Shown: positions 33,781-42,615 of the stretch, one piece after another
How positions within the stretch are numbered: the first letter of the stretch is position 1
Layout: the number at the start of each line of letters is the position of its first letter
From: Caulobacteraceae bacterium
Lineage (GTDB): Bacteria; Pseudomonadota; Alphaproteobacteria; Caulobacterales; Caulobacteraceae
DNA length: 49,576 nt
Direction of reading: 5' to 3'
Assembly: GCA_019748095.1 (NCBI GenBank)
Contig: JAIEQA010000072.1
Location: 1-49,576 of the forward strand
Made by a program: the position numbers and the translations under genes
The notes under the pieces: generated by a model
The model's input: the letters and a program-made list of their open reading frames with translations, nothing else
Database searches by the model: none
Told to the model about the DNA's origin: nothing

Positions 33781-34017
33781 TCAGTCCTCAGGGACCTCGC
33801 TGCCGGGCTGGGGCCCCGGCGTGTTGGCCAGCAGACGGCCGGGGGTGCAGTCCAGCTCCCGGCACAGGGCGTTGAGGGTGCTGAAGCGGATGGCGCGGGC
33901 CTTGCCGGTCTTGAGGATCGACAGATTGGCGACGGTCACACCCACCCGGTCGCTGAGTTCGGTCAGGGACATGCGGCGTTCCAGCAGCATCTGGTCCAGT
34001 TGCACGATGATGGCCAT
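33781..34017 (-). CDS. Xre-family Cro/C1-type regulator (YozG-like)
   Basis: A 78-residue protein that is nearly all helix-turn-helix: LDQMLLERRMSLTELSDRVGVTVANLSILKTGKARAIRFSTLNALCRELDCTPGRLL, followed by a short acidic tail (PGSEVPED). This is the YozG-like group commonly encoded next to DUF2975 membrane proteins. That arrangement is seen here, the DUF2975 gene being 14 bases upstream on the same strand. The pair may form a small membrane-linked regulatory module. Its operator is probably in the gap upstream of the DUF2975 gene. Confidence 0.9.
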   Translation of the reverse strand: MAIIVQLDQMLLERRMSLTELSDRVGVTVANLSILKTGKARAIRFSTLNALCRELDCTPGRLLANTPGPQPGSEVPED

Positions 34018-34031
34018 GGATCCGACTTCCC

Positions 34032-34553
34032 TCAGACCGTCATCTGCTGGTCGTCACGCATGGCGGCACCCTGACGAAACACCTCGGCCAACATGAAGAC
34101 GATCACGATCCCCAGCCAGGCCCCGAGGTCGACCTGATAGTCGAGGTCGCTGATGATTCCCTCGGGTATGGTGAAGACGAGGATCGCAGCGCTGACCTGG
34201 ACGCCGATCAGTCCGATGCCGACCGCTTGCAGCCGCCCGACATTGGCGCGTTCGAAGGCATCGCCGCGGTTCACAGCCAGAAACATCCGGCGAAGGCGGT
34301 TGAAGATCCACCAGGTGCTGAGCGTGGCGACGAAGGCGGCGAGGTAGGTGGCGCGCTCGTTCAGCAGCAAGGGACGCAGATCGTTGTCGTTCTCGGAGAG
34401 GCCATCGATGAAGCCGGCGGCGAAATCCGGCAGGACGAGCGAGGTCAGCAGCATCAGCCCGGTGAAGAGCACCGCGACGGTCACGAATACATTCGCAAGA
34501 CCGAGGATCCAGCGAAGGGCGCTGGCCACAGAACGTTCGCCGATCAGTCTCAT
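34032..34553 (-). CDS. DUF2975 family membrane protein
   Basis: A 173-residue protein with four hydrophobic helices (about 14-40, 67-86, 110-130 and 142-160) and the loop NRLRRMFLAVNRGDAFERANVGRLQ between helices two and three. This loop is the DUF2975 signature. GGGGAG precedes the ATG at 34553. It is followed at 14 bases by the Xre-type gene. Such pairs are widespread but have no established function. Confidence 0.85.
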   Translation of the reverse strand: MRLIGERSVASALRWILGLANVFVTVAVLFTGLMLLTSLVLPDFAAGFIDGLSENDNDLRPLLLNERATYLAAFVATLSTWWIFNRLRRMFLAVNRGDAFERANVGRLQAVGIGLIGVQVSAAILVFTIPEGIISDLDYQVDLGAWLGIVIVFMLAEVFRQGAAMRDDQQMTV

Positions 34554-34659
34554 CTCGAAATCTCCCCTGCCATCCCGGCGGCCGTGTCGATCGCTCGATA
34601 TGGCCGCATCGATAAACGATCAAGAAGATTATTGTTTTTCGATATGAAACTTTGGTAAT
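34554..34659. promoter_or_regulatory. Promoter region of DUF2975/Xre pair with TCGATATG repeats
   Basis: The gap between this operon and selO contains TCGATATG twice in the same orientation, at 34595-34602 and 34639-34646, with CATCGATA between. The right half is AT-rich (34621-34660). These repeats are candidate sites for the Xre-type regulator encoded downstream. The 3' end of selO lies immediately to the right. Confidence 0.4.
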
Positions 34660-36063
34660 CTACAGTCGGGCCAGCCGTGTCGCCTCCAGTCGCGCCAGCT
34701 TGTCGTGCAGGGGGGCCCAGTCATCCGCCGTGTCGATCGCAGACCAGATGGCCTCGACCTCGTCGATCAACATCTCCTCGGGCTCCGGGCTTGCGAAGGC
34801 CGGGTGCTCCAGGCGTTCGGGGCGGTCGGGCTCGTGCTCGAACAGGGCGAAGCGGAAGGCGTCGAAGGCCTCCCCCTGCCAGTGCTTGCCGCGCGGACCG
34901 CCGAGCGCCCGGGCCGACGACGAGAAGCCGGCGAACCAGTCTTGGAACAGGGGCTCCCACCGGATCGCCTCGCCCCCCTCGCGCAGCAGGGCGAGAGTCG
35001 TGTCCAGCAGGCGCTGGTCGGCCGCCTCACCCAGGCTCTTCACGCCCAGACGCTCCAGAAAGGCTGCGCGAAGTTCGCGGATGTAGGCGGGTCCGAAACC
35101 GTTCAGCGCCTCGGTCAGGGGGGCGGCTTCGGCGACCAGCTTCAGACAGCCGGCCAGCTGCGTCAGGTTCCAGAACACGGCCTCAGGCTGGCGGGCGAAG
35201 GCGTAGAGGCCGCTGGAGTCGAAATAGGCGGCCGTGAACCCCGGTTCGTAGGATGGCAGGAAACGCCATGGGCCGTAGTCGAAGCTCTCGCCCGTGACGT
35301 TCAGATTGTCGGTGTTCAGCACCCCGTGGACGAAGCCGGCGGCGATCCAGCGCGCCGTCAGCCGGGCCGAGGCGGCGACGACAGCGGCCAGCAGCCCGGG
35401 GGCGTCTCCGGCGGCCACCGCCGGGTGGTAGAGCGCGCGGACATGCTCCACCAGGGTCTCGACCATGTCGGTGCGTTCGAAGAAGGCCGCCCGCTGGAAG
35501 GTGCCGAAGCGGATGTGGCTGTGCTGCAGCCGGACCAGCACGGCCGACCGGGTGGGGGACGGCTCGTCCCCGCGCTCCAGCGCTTCTCCGGTTTCGATCA
35601 GGGACAGGGCGCGGCTGGTGGGTACGCCCTGAGCCTCCAGCATGGCGGCGGCCAGGACCTCGCGTACACCGCCTTTCAGCGTCAGCCGCCCGTCGCCGGC
35701 CCGCGACCAGGGGGTGGTACCCGAGCCCTTGCTGCCCAGATCCAGCAGGCGGCCGTCCGCGTCGCGCATCTGGGCCGCAAGGAAGCCCCGGCCGTCTCCG
35801 AGATCGGGATTGTAGGTCCGGAACTGATGGCCATGATAGCGCATGGCCACCGGGCCCGGCTGTCCGGGCAGGGGTTCGAACCGTCCGAAATGGGCGACCC
35901 ATTCGGCATCGGGGAGCGCCGCAAGACCGACCGTGGCCGCCGCCCGGTCGTTCCTGACTCGCAGGATCGTTTCCGGAAAAGCCGCCGGGCGAACGGCGTC
36001 GCCATACTCGGCACCGAGATCAAAGAACCGCGGTTCGGGGCGATAGGCAGGGCTTGGGGGCAT
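34660..36063 (-). CDS. selO: Protein adenylyltransferase SelO (YdiU)
   Basis: A 467-residue pseudokinase-fold enzyme that transfers AMP from ATP to Ser, Thr or Tyr of target proteins under redox stress. Visible elements are RYHGHQFRTYNPDLGDGRG, the nucleotide region LLDLGSKGSGTTPWSRAGDGR (about 107-127, with the conserved Lys) and GVLNTDNLNVTGESFDYGP, containing catalytic Asn and Asp. Length matches bacterial SelO (about 480). The C-terminus ends LARLEATRLARL, with no cysteine or in-frame TGA that would suggest selenocysteine. I prefer ATG 36063 over an upstream in-frame TTG at 36072. Confidence 0.94.
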   Translation of the reverse strand: MPPSPAYRPEPRFFDLGAEYGDAVRPAAFPETILRVRNDRAAATVGLAALPDAEWVAHFGRFEPLPGQPGPVAMRYHGHQFRTYNPDLGDGRGFLAAQMRDADGRLLDLGSKGSGTTPWSRAGDGRLTLKGGVREVLAAAMLEAQGVPTSRALSLIETGEALERGDEPSPTRSAVLVRLQHSHIRFGTFQRAAFFERTDMVETLVEHVRALYHPAVAAGDAPGLLAAVVAASARLTARWIAAGFVHGVLNTDNLNVTGESFDYGPWRFLPSYEPGFTAAYFDSSGLYAFARQPEAVFWNLTQLAGCLKLVAEAAPLTEALNGFGPAYIRELRAAFLERLGVKSLGEAADQRLLDTTLALLREGGEAIRWEPLFQDWFAGFSSSARALGGPRGKHWQGEAFDAFRFALFEHEPDRPERLEHPAFASPEPEEMLIDEVEAIWSAIDTADDWAPLHDKLARLEATRLARL

Positions 36064-36494
36064 GGACTGCAAATGCGGTCGTATTCGTCACAGTGCAACA
36101 GGGCCGCCCTGTGTGCACTGCAGCAAAACACAGTGACCCTCGGGTCTGTTCCTCCAGAGGAGCCTTTGCACACAACCTTTCACCCAAACCGCATTCTGCA
36201 GCCGACAGAGGCGCGAGTCCCCGTTTGCGAGCCCTCTGACTTCGATTACTGAACCAAACCGTGCGAATATTGACCTTGCGTCATGGTGTTTTGTCGCTTT
36301 TGCGTCACACACCCCCCCGGGGCGCGCCAGAAACCGTGCCCGCGCCTGCCGTTCTGCTTGTCGCACCCGGCCGCTTGCACTACGCAAATTGATACAAGAA
36401 TCCGACGCCCCGAAAGAGGTGCGCGGTTTGGGAATCAGGAAACGCCGCGACTCGCCCCGGAAGGGCGCGTCCGGCCATGAGCCGGGAGCCATCC
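36064..36494. promoter_or_regulatory. Divergent gap between selO and TonB-dependent receptor
   Basis: This 431-base gap holds both promoters. A near-perfect palindrome lies at 36091-36120 (arms CAGTGCAACAGGGC and GCCCTGTGTGCACTG). CACAGTG recurs at 36089 and about 36130. A low-GC patch with TTGACC lies around 36260-36280 and another with CAAATTGATACAAG lies around 36385-36398, either of which could be a promoter for the receptor. I see no protein-coding gene. Confidence 0.5.
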
Positions 36495-39104
36495 ATGCGT
36501 CTTAATCAATTTCTCCGTTGCACTGCCTCTGCCGCGGTTGTCGGGGCCGTGGCCTTCGGCTTCGCCGGCGTGGCCTCGGCCCAGGACCAGGCGTCCTCGG
36601 TCGACGACATCATAGTCACCGCCCAGAAGCGCGAACAGAGCCTTCAGGATGTGCCGATCGTGGTGACCAGCCTGTCGGCCGAAACCCTGCAGGACGCCGG
36701 TGTTCGCGACATCAAGGATCTGCAGATCCTGACGCCGGGCCTGACCGTCACCTCGACCTCGTCGGAGGCCTCCACCACCGCCCGGATCCGTGGCGTGGGT
36801 ACGGTCGGTGACAACCCCGGCCTGGAAAGCTCGGTCGGTGTCGTGATCGACGGCGTCTACCGCTCGCGTAACTCGGTCGGCTTCGGCGACCTGGGCGAGA
36901 TGGAGCGGATCGAGGTTCTGAAAGGCCCGCAAGGCACGCTGTTCGGCAAGAACACCTCGGCCGGCGTCATCAACATCATCACGGCCGCTCCGTCCTTCAC
37001 ACCCGGCTACAATGCCGAGTTCACCGCCGGCAACTTCGGCGCCCTCGGGGCCTCGGGCTCGGTCACCGGCCCGATCAACGACCAGGTCGCCATGCGGCTG
37101 TATGCCGGCCGGCGCGTCCGCGACGGCTTCAATGACGTCGACCGCGGCGATGGCCAGCGCGCCGAGAGCGATGACGGCAACCAGGATTTCTACACCCTGC
37201 GCGGCCAGCTGCTGATCCTGCCGAACGACACCTCGTCGATCCGGATCATCGCCGACTACTCCAGCCGCGACGAATATTGCTGCGCTGCCAGCCAGCTCCG
37301 CAGCGGTCCGACGGCGGCCTTTGTTGACCTGCTGTCCGACGGAACGGGTGTGGCCCCTCCGGCCGCCGGCTTCGCGGCCCTGCCGTTCTCGCGCCAGACC
37401 TATTCCAACCGGTCGACCGCGCAGGAAATCGCGGACATGGGGCTGTCGGTCGAGGCGAACATCGACCTCGACTGGTTCGGCGGTTCCACCCTGACCTCGG
37501 TCACCTCGTGGCGCGACTGGAGCTCCGATCTGGCCCAGGACATCGACTATTCGGGTGCCGACATCGCCTATCGTCTGAACGACGGTGAGAACGGCTACGG
37601 CGTCGAAACCCTGACCCAGGAATTCCGCCTGGCCGGGGCGACCGACACCCTCGACTGGCTGGTCGGTGTCTTCATGACCGACGAGAGCGTCAATCGCCGC
37701 GACAGCTTCTATCTCGGCACCGACTACAATGCCTTCATCTCCTATCTGCTGACGGCGAACCTGAATGCCGCGACGGCCGCCAGCCCGACGCCTCCGGGTG
37801 CGATCCCGATCAGCCCGGCCCGCATCGGCTGCTTCACCGCCTCGCCGACCAGCCCGGCGGCGCTGGGTGGCTGTCTGTACGGGGCCGTTCCCGCCAGCGG
37901 ACCGGGGCTGGGTGTCGGCCAGGCCTATCGCGACGTCTACAGCCAGGGCAGCCGTTCGGTCGCGATCTTCACCAACAACACCTGGAGCGTGACCGAGCAG
38001 CTCGATCTGACCCTGGGCCTGCGCTACACCCTGGACGAGAAGGAGCTCAGCGGGCTTCAGACCAACACCAACGGCAACGGCACCACCTGCGGCCGCGCCC
38101 TGGCCAATGCCGCCGTGATCGGCGGTGCCCTCGGTGCAGCAGCGGCCCCGGGTATCCTTGGGGCCCTGTGCCTGCCCTTCACCAATGTGGCCTTCAACAA
38201 CCGCATCGTGCAGCAGGACTTTGACGACGGCGAGCTCAGCGGCACGGTCAAGGCGGCCTACCGGCTGAACCCCTCGGTTCTCGGCTATGTCTCGTACGCC
38301 CGCGGCTACAAGAGCTTCGGCTTCAACCTCGATCGCGTGCAGACCGGCATCACCCCGACTGCCTCGCTGTTCTTCCCGTCGGAAACCGTCGACAGCTATG
38401 AGGCCGGCGTGAAGATGACGCTGCTGAACCGCTCGCTGCTGCTGAACGCCACCTATTTCGACCAGACGTTCGAGAACTTCCAGCTCAACACCTTCAACGG
38501 CGTCGGCTTCACCGTCGAGCCGGTGCCGGAGCTGACCTCGCGCGGCGTCGATGCCGACATGGTCTGGTTCAGCCCGGTCGAGGGGCTCAGCTTCACGGGC
38601 GGCCTGACCTATACGGACGCCCAGTACGGCCAGTTCACCGCCGCCGACCTGCTGGTGCCGGCCAACTTCGCCAACGCCTCCCTGCTGCCGGGTTCGCGCC
38701 CGTCCTTCGCGCCGAAATGGTCCAGCACCCTTTCGATCAACTTCGATCGTAGCCTCGGCAACGGCCTGCAGTTCGGCTTCTCGCTGGCCGGCAAATACAT
38801 GACCCAGTACAATACCGGATCGGACCTGATCCCGTTCAAGCTCCAGGAAGGCTTCGGCACCCTCAACGGCCGGATCTCGATCGGATCTGAAGACGAGCGC
38901 TGGACGCTGGAGGCCTGGGCCCAGAACCTGACCGACGAGGAGTATATCCAGGTCGGCTTCAACGGTCCGCTGCAGGGCACGGCCTTCCAGAGCACGGTCC
39001 AGCCGGGCGGTACCTTCTACAACCGCGCCCGCGACACCCAGACCTACAACGCCTTCCTCGGGGCCCCGCGCACCTTCGGTGCGACCCTGCGTCTGAAATA
39101 CTGA
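36495..39104 (+). CDS. TonB-dependent receptor, outer membrane, second copy
   Basis: An 869-residue receptor. The ATG at 36495 has GGGAG six bases upstream and starts a signal peptide (MRLNQFLRCTASAAVVG, ending at ASAQ); an in-frame ATG at 36477 is less likely. DDIIVTAQKREQSLQDVPIVV is almost identical to the same region of the receptor at 2545, then a plug with ARIRGVGT and IEVLKGPQGTLFGKNTSAGV. The barrel ends in an aromatic residue (GATLRLKY). Long loops with several Cys residues occur in the barrel (about 250-275 and 440-470). The ligand is unknown. A strong terminator follows. Confidence 0.94.
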   Translation: MRLNQFLRCTASAAVVGAVAFGFAGVASAQDQASSVDDIIVTAQKREQSLQDVPIVVTSLSAETLQDAGVRDIKDLQILTPGLTVTSTSSEASTTARIRGVGTVGDNPGLESSVGVVIDGVYRSRNSVGFGDLGEMERIEVLKGPQGTLFGKNTSAGVINIITAAPSFTPGYNAEFTAGNFGALGASGSVTGPINDQVAMRLYAGRRVRDGFNDVDRGDGQRAESDDGNQDFYTLRGQLLILPNDTSSIRIIADYSSRDEYCCAASQLRSGPTAAFVDLLSDGTGVAPPAAGFAALPFSRQTYSNRSTAQEIADMGLSVEANIDLDWFGGSTLTSVTSWRDWSSDLAQDIDYSGADIAYRLNDGENGYGVETLTQEFRLAGATDTLDWLVGVFMTDESVNRRDSFYLGTDYNAFISYLLTANLNAATAASPTPPGAIPISPARIGCFTASPTSPAALGGCLYGAVPASGPGLGVGQAYRDVYSQGSRSVAIFTNNTWSVTEQLDLTLGLRYTLDEKELSGLQTNTNGNGTTCGRALANAAVIGGALGAAAAPGILGALCLPFTNVAFNNRIVQQDFDDGELSGTVKAAYRLNPSVLGYVSYARGYKSFGFNLDRVQTGITPTASLFFPSETVDSYEAGVKMTLLNRSLLLNATYFDQTFENFQLNTFNGVGFTVEPVPELTSRGVDADMVWFSPVEGLSFTGGLTYTDAQYGQFTAADLLVPANFANASLLPGSRPSFAPKWSSTLSINFDRSLGNGLQFGFSLAGKYMTQYNTGSDLIPFKLQEGFGTLNGRISIGSEDERWTLEAWAQNLTDEEYIQVGFNGPLQGTAFQSTVQPGGTFYNRARDTQTYNAFLGAPRTFGATLRLKY

Positions 39105-39128
39105 TCCGGGCCTGAACCCGGACGACTG

Positions 39129-39162
39129 GGCCGGCCCGGGGCAACCCGGGCCGGCCTTTCTC
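39129..39162 (+). terminator. Intrinsic terminator after the second TonB receptor
   Basis: A perfect 12-base-pair stem, GGCCGGCCCGGG (39129-39140) and CCCGGGCCGGCC (39145-39156), with a GCAA tetraloop and a TTTCTCT tail, 24 bases after the receptor stop codon. Confidence 0.92.
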
Positions 39163-39420
39163 TGTCTGATGTCTGCCCTGATGCCGTGAATCAGGCTCCG
39201 GATCGGAGCGAGAGTGTGGTTCAGGCGTTCGGTGGGCCCACGATGTAGAGCTCCCTCAAACGATCAGGCTTGAGGGCCACGCACCGGCGTCGGCCCGGTC
39301 CGGACCCGCTTCGGGGTCTCTCGTCCGCCAGGCCCCGGGGCCGGGACCGCCGTCGACGACAGGCCGATGTGCCGGGCCGCGTGCCGGCAGCCGGGCCTGC
39401 CGTCCTGCCGCTGTTGCGGC
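39163..39420. other. Gap between convergent receptor and efflux pump genes
   Basis: Apart from the terminator just before it, this 258-base stretch shows no convincing gene, repeat or RNA. It is very GC-rich from about 39270 onward, with a coding-like codon pattern but no supported start or family. It could be a decayed gene remnant, but I cannot show this. Confidence 0.4.
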
Positions 39421-42400
39421 CTATTCGGCCGGTCGGGTCTCCTCGGCGTGCTGCCCGTCGAACATCCGGCCCAGCAGCCGCTCCATGCGCTTCTTCACCC
39501 CGTCGATCAGGCTGAAGGCGGCGGGAACGAAGATCAGGGACAGGGCGGTGGAGGTGATCAGACCCCCGATCACGGCGATGGCCATGGGCGAGCGGAACTC
39601 CGTGCCCTCGCCGAAAGCCATGGCGATCGGCAGCATCCCCAGTCCCATGGCCAGGGTGGTCATGATGATCGGCTGGGCCCGCTTGTGGGCCGCATCGACG
39701 ATGGCGTCATAGCGGCTCATCCCGCGCTGCATGGCGATGATGGCGTAGTCGACCAGCAGGATGGAGTTCTTGGCCGCGATCCCGGTCAGCATGATGATGC
39801 CGATCAGGGCCGGCATCGACAGGGCCTTGCCGGTCACCAGCAGCAGGAAGAAGGCTCCGCCGAACGAGACCGGAAGCGCCGCCAGGATGGTGATCGGGTG
39901 GAAGAAGCTTTTGAACAGCAGGACCAGCACGACGTACATCAGCAGGATGCCGGTCACGATGGCGAAGATGAAGCCCGACGCGGTCTCCTGCAGGTTCTCC
40001 AGCTCGCCCGACACGGCCTGGCTGACGCCGGCCGGCAGGTTCTGCATCGCCGGCAGGGCGTTCACCCGTTCCGACGCCTGCCCCAGGGTGATGTCGTTCA
40101 GCTCGGCCGTCAGGCTGGCGACGCGGCGGCGGTCCAGCCGGGTCAGCTGGTTGGGACCGGCCCCGAAGCTGATGTCGGCCACCGAGGACAGGGGTACGGT
40201 CGTGCCCGCGGCCGTCGGCACCTGAAGGTTCTCGATCAGGCCGAGATCGGTCCGCGACTGTTCGGTCAGCATGACCCGGATCGGAACCTGGCGGTCACCC
40301 AGATTGAATTTGGGCAGCAGCTGGTCGGCGTCACCGAGGGTGGCCACGCGCGCGACCGAGGAGATGTCCGAGGCCGAGACGCCCTGAAGGGCACCCACGT
40401 CGCCCTTGGGCGTGATCAGGATCTCTGGCCGCACGAGAGCGGCGGTGGAAATGACGTTGGTCAGGCCGGGGACGCCGCGCATCTCGCGTTCGACTGCCGC
40501 CGCTGCGTCTTCCAGCACCTTGCCGTCGTCGCCCACGAGCGAGATCGAGACCTGACCGCCACCGCCGCCCTCCTGGCCGAACTGGACGCGGGCACCGGGG
40601 ATCTGGCGCAGGAGCGGACTCATCTCCTGTTCGAACGCCTGCTGGCGGATGCTGCGTTCGCTTTTCTTGACCAGGTTCACGGTGATGGAGGCCCGGCGGA
40701 CCTCGCCCGCACTGCTCCCGCCCCCGGGGCCGAAATTGGTCGTGGCCGAGCCGATCGAGGCATAGACCGACCGGACCTCGGGGCGGGCGCTCAGGGCCTC
40801 GGTGGCCCGCTGGACCACGGCGTCAGTCTCGGCCAGCGTTGCGCCTGGGGGCAGCTGGACCGTCACGTTCGAACGCGACACATCCTCGACCGGGATGAAC
40901 TCGAATGGCAGGCGGGACGCCAGAAACAGCGAGAAGATGAAGAACAGCAGCCCCAGCCCCATGACCCACATGCGATGGTCGAACATCCGCCACAGCAGGT
41001 GCCGGCGGAAGAAGCCGCCGGTCCTGGCCGCGCGGTCTGCCTTCAACTGGTCCGAGCCGGACTGGCCCAAGCCCCAGCGCAGCACCTTCAGATAGGCGGT
41101 CATCCAGGCCGGATCGGCGTGTTCCTTGCCCTGGTTGGCCTTCAGCAGATAGGCGCTCATCAGCGGGGTGAGCGTTCGCGCCACCACCAGAGAGAAGAAG
41201 ACACTGACGCAGGTTGCGATGGCGAAACTCTTGAAGAACTGGCCGACCACACCGGGCATGAAGCCGGTTGGGGCGAACACAGCGATCAGGGTCGCGGTGG
41301 TGGCGATGACCGCCAGCCCGATCTCGTCGGCGGCCTCGATGGCGGCCGGATAGGGCGCCTTGCCGTCGCGGATATGGCGGACGATGTTCTCGATCTCGAC
41401 GATGGCGTCATCGACGAGGATGCCGATCGTCAGGGACAGGGCCAGCAGGGTCACGATGTTCAGTGACTGGCCCATCAGATCCATGACGAGGAAGGTCGGG
41501 ATCAGCGACAGGGGCATGGCCACGGCGGCGATGAAGGTCGCACGCCAGTCGCGCAGGAAGACCAGCACGACCAGCACGGCGAGGCCGGCCCCCAACAAAA
41601 GGGCTTCGACCGAGGCATGGAAATTGTTGATCACGTCCTGGGTGGTGTTGGTCACCTCCTCGATGGTGACGTCGGCAAGTTCGGTATCGAGCGCCTCGAT
41701 CGCGGCCTGGGTCCGCTCATAGACGTCAAGTTCGGACGAACCCTTGGAGCGGCTGATCGAGAAGGCCACGACCTCCCCGCCGTTGAAGCGGGCGCGCCCC
41801 CGGGGCTCGGACCATTCGTCAGTGACCTCGCCGAGGTCGCCGAGGCGGACGGCGCGCCCGCCGACCGGGATCAGGGTCTCGGCCAGGGCCTGGACCGACG
41901 GGGCCGAACCCAGGGTGCGGATCGCCTGTTCATTGCCGCCGATCTCGCCGCGTCCGCCCGGCAGGTTGATGTTGGCAGCGCGCAGCTGGTTCGAGACGGC
42001 TGCGGCGCTGACGCCCTGGGCCGCCAGTTTCTCGGGGTCCAGCTTGACGCGGATCTCGCGGTTGACGCCACCGTCGCGGCTGACCTGACTGACGCCCTGA
42101 ACCGACAGCATCCGTTTGGCGATGGTGTTGTCGACGAACCAGCTCAGCTCCTCGGGATTCATCCCGGGGGCCCGGACCACATAGGTGGCGATCGGGACCT
42201 GGGTGAATTCGATCCGCTGGACGATCGGCTCCTGAATGTCCGCCGGAAGATTCTGGCGCACGCCGGCGACGGCATTGCGCACGTCGTTGGTCGCCTTCTC
42301 CAGATCCACGCCCAGGTTGAAGGTGACGGACGTGGTCGAGACGGAATCGCTGACCACCGAGTTGATGTCATCGACCTCGCCCAGGCCTGCGACCGCATCC

Positions 42401-42612
42401 TCGATCAGGCGGGTGACCTGGGTCTCAAGTTCCGTCGGGGCGGCCCCGGACTGGACCACAGTGACGGCGACGACCGGCAGGTCGACATTGGGGAAATTGT
42501 TCACCGGCAGGCGGCCGTAGCTGATGAGGCCCGCGACCGTCAGGACGATGAACAGCAGGACGACCGGAATAGGGTTCCGGATCGACCACGACGAGATGTT
42601 GTTGAAGTTCAT
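39421..42612 (-). CDS. RND efflux transporter inner-membrane permease (HAE1/AcrB-like)
   Basis: A 1063-residue permease of normal RND length. It has the classic N-terminal helix (SIRNPIPVVLLFIVLTVAGLI), two large periplasmic loops and two sets of six helices. TM4 includes the proton-relay acidic pair in IGILVDDAIVEIENIVRH. GAAPTELETQVTRLIEDAVAGL and the C-terminal PIIMTTLAMGLGMLPIAM are family hallmarks. Trimers of such permeases export drugs, lipids or metabolites using the proton gradient. The adaptor gene lies three bases upstream, and no outer-membrane channel gene is in the window. Substrate is unknown. Confidence 0.94.
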   Translation of the reverse strand: MNFNNISSWSIRNPIPVVLLFIVLTVAGLISYGRLPVNNFPNVDLPVVAVTVVQSGAAPTELETQVTRLIEDAVAGLGEVDDINSVVSDSVSTTSVTFNLGVDLEKATNDVRNAVAGVRQNLPADIQEPIVQRIEFTQVPIATYVVRAPGMNPEELSWFVDNTIAKRMLSVQGVSQVSRDGGVNREIRVKLDPEKLAAQGVSAAAVSNQLRAANINLPGGRGEIGGNEQAIRTLGSAPSVQALAETLIPVGGRAVRLGDLGEVTDEWSEPRGRARFNGGEVVAFSISRSKGSSELDVYERTQAAIEALDTELADVTIEEVTNTTQDVINNFHASVEALLLGAGLAVLVVLVFLRDWRATFIAAVAMPLSLIPTFLVMDLMGQSLNIVTLLALSLTIGILVDDAIVEIENIVRHIRDGKAPYPAAIEAADEIGLAVIATTATLIAVFAPTGFMPGVVGQFFKSFAIATCVSVFFSLVVARTLTPLMSAYLLKANQGKEHADPAWMTAYLKVLRWGLGQSGSDQLKADRAARTGGFFRRHLLWRMFDHRMWVMGLGLLFFIFSLFLASRLPFEFIPVEDVSRSNVTVQLPPGATLAETDAVVQRATEALSARPEVRSVYASIGSATTNFGPGGGSSAGEVRRASITVNLVKKSERSIRQQAFEQEMSPLLRQIPGARVQFGQEGGGGGQVSISLVGDDGKVLEDAAAAVEREMRGVPGLTNVISTAALVRPEILITPKGDVGALQGVSASDISSVARVATLGDADQLLPKFNLGDRQVPIRVMLTEQSRTDLGLIENLQVPTAAGTTVPLSSVADISFGAGPNQLTRLDRRRVASLTAELNDITLGQASERVNALPAMQNLPAGVSQAVSGELENLQETASGFIFAIVTGILLMYVVLVLLFKSFFHPITILAALPVSFGGAFFLLLVTGKALSMPALIGIIMLTGIAAKNSILLVDYAIIAMQRGMSRYDAIVDAAHKRAQPIIMTTLAMGLGMLPIAMAFGEGTEFRSPMAIAVIGGLITSTALSLIFVPAAFSLIDGVKKRMERLLGRMFDGQHAEETRPAE

Positions 42613-42615
42613 GGC

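Noticed and set aside
34660..36063. SelO as a selenoprotein
   Set aside because: Some SelO homologues end with selenocysteine, but here there is no near-terminal in-frame TGA or Cys, and no SECIS element is evident.
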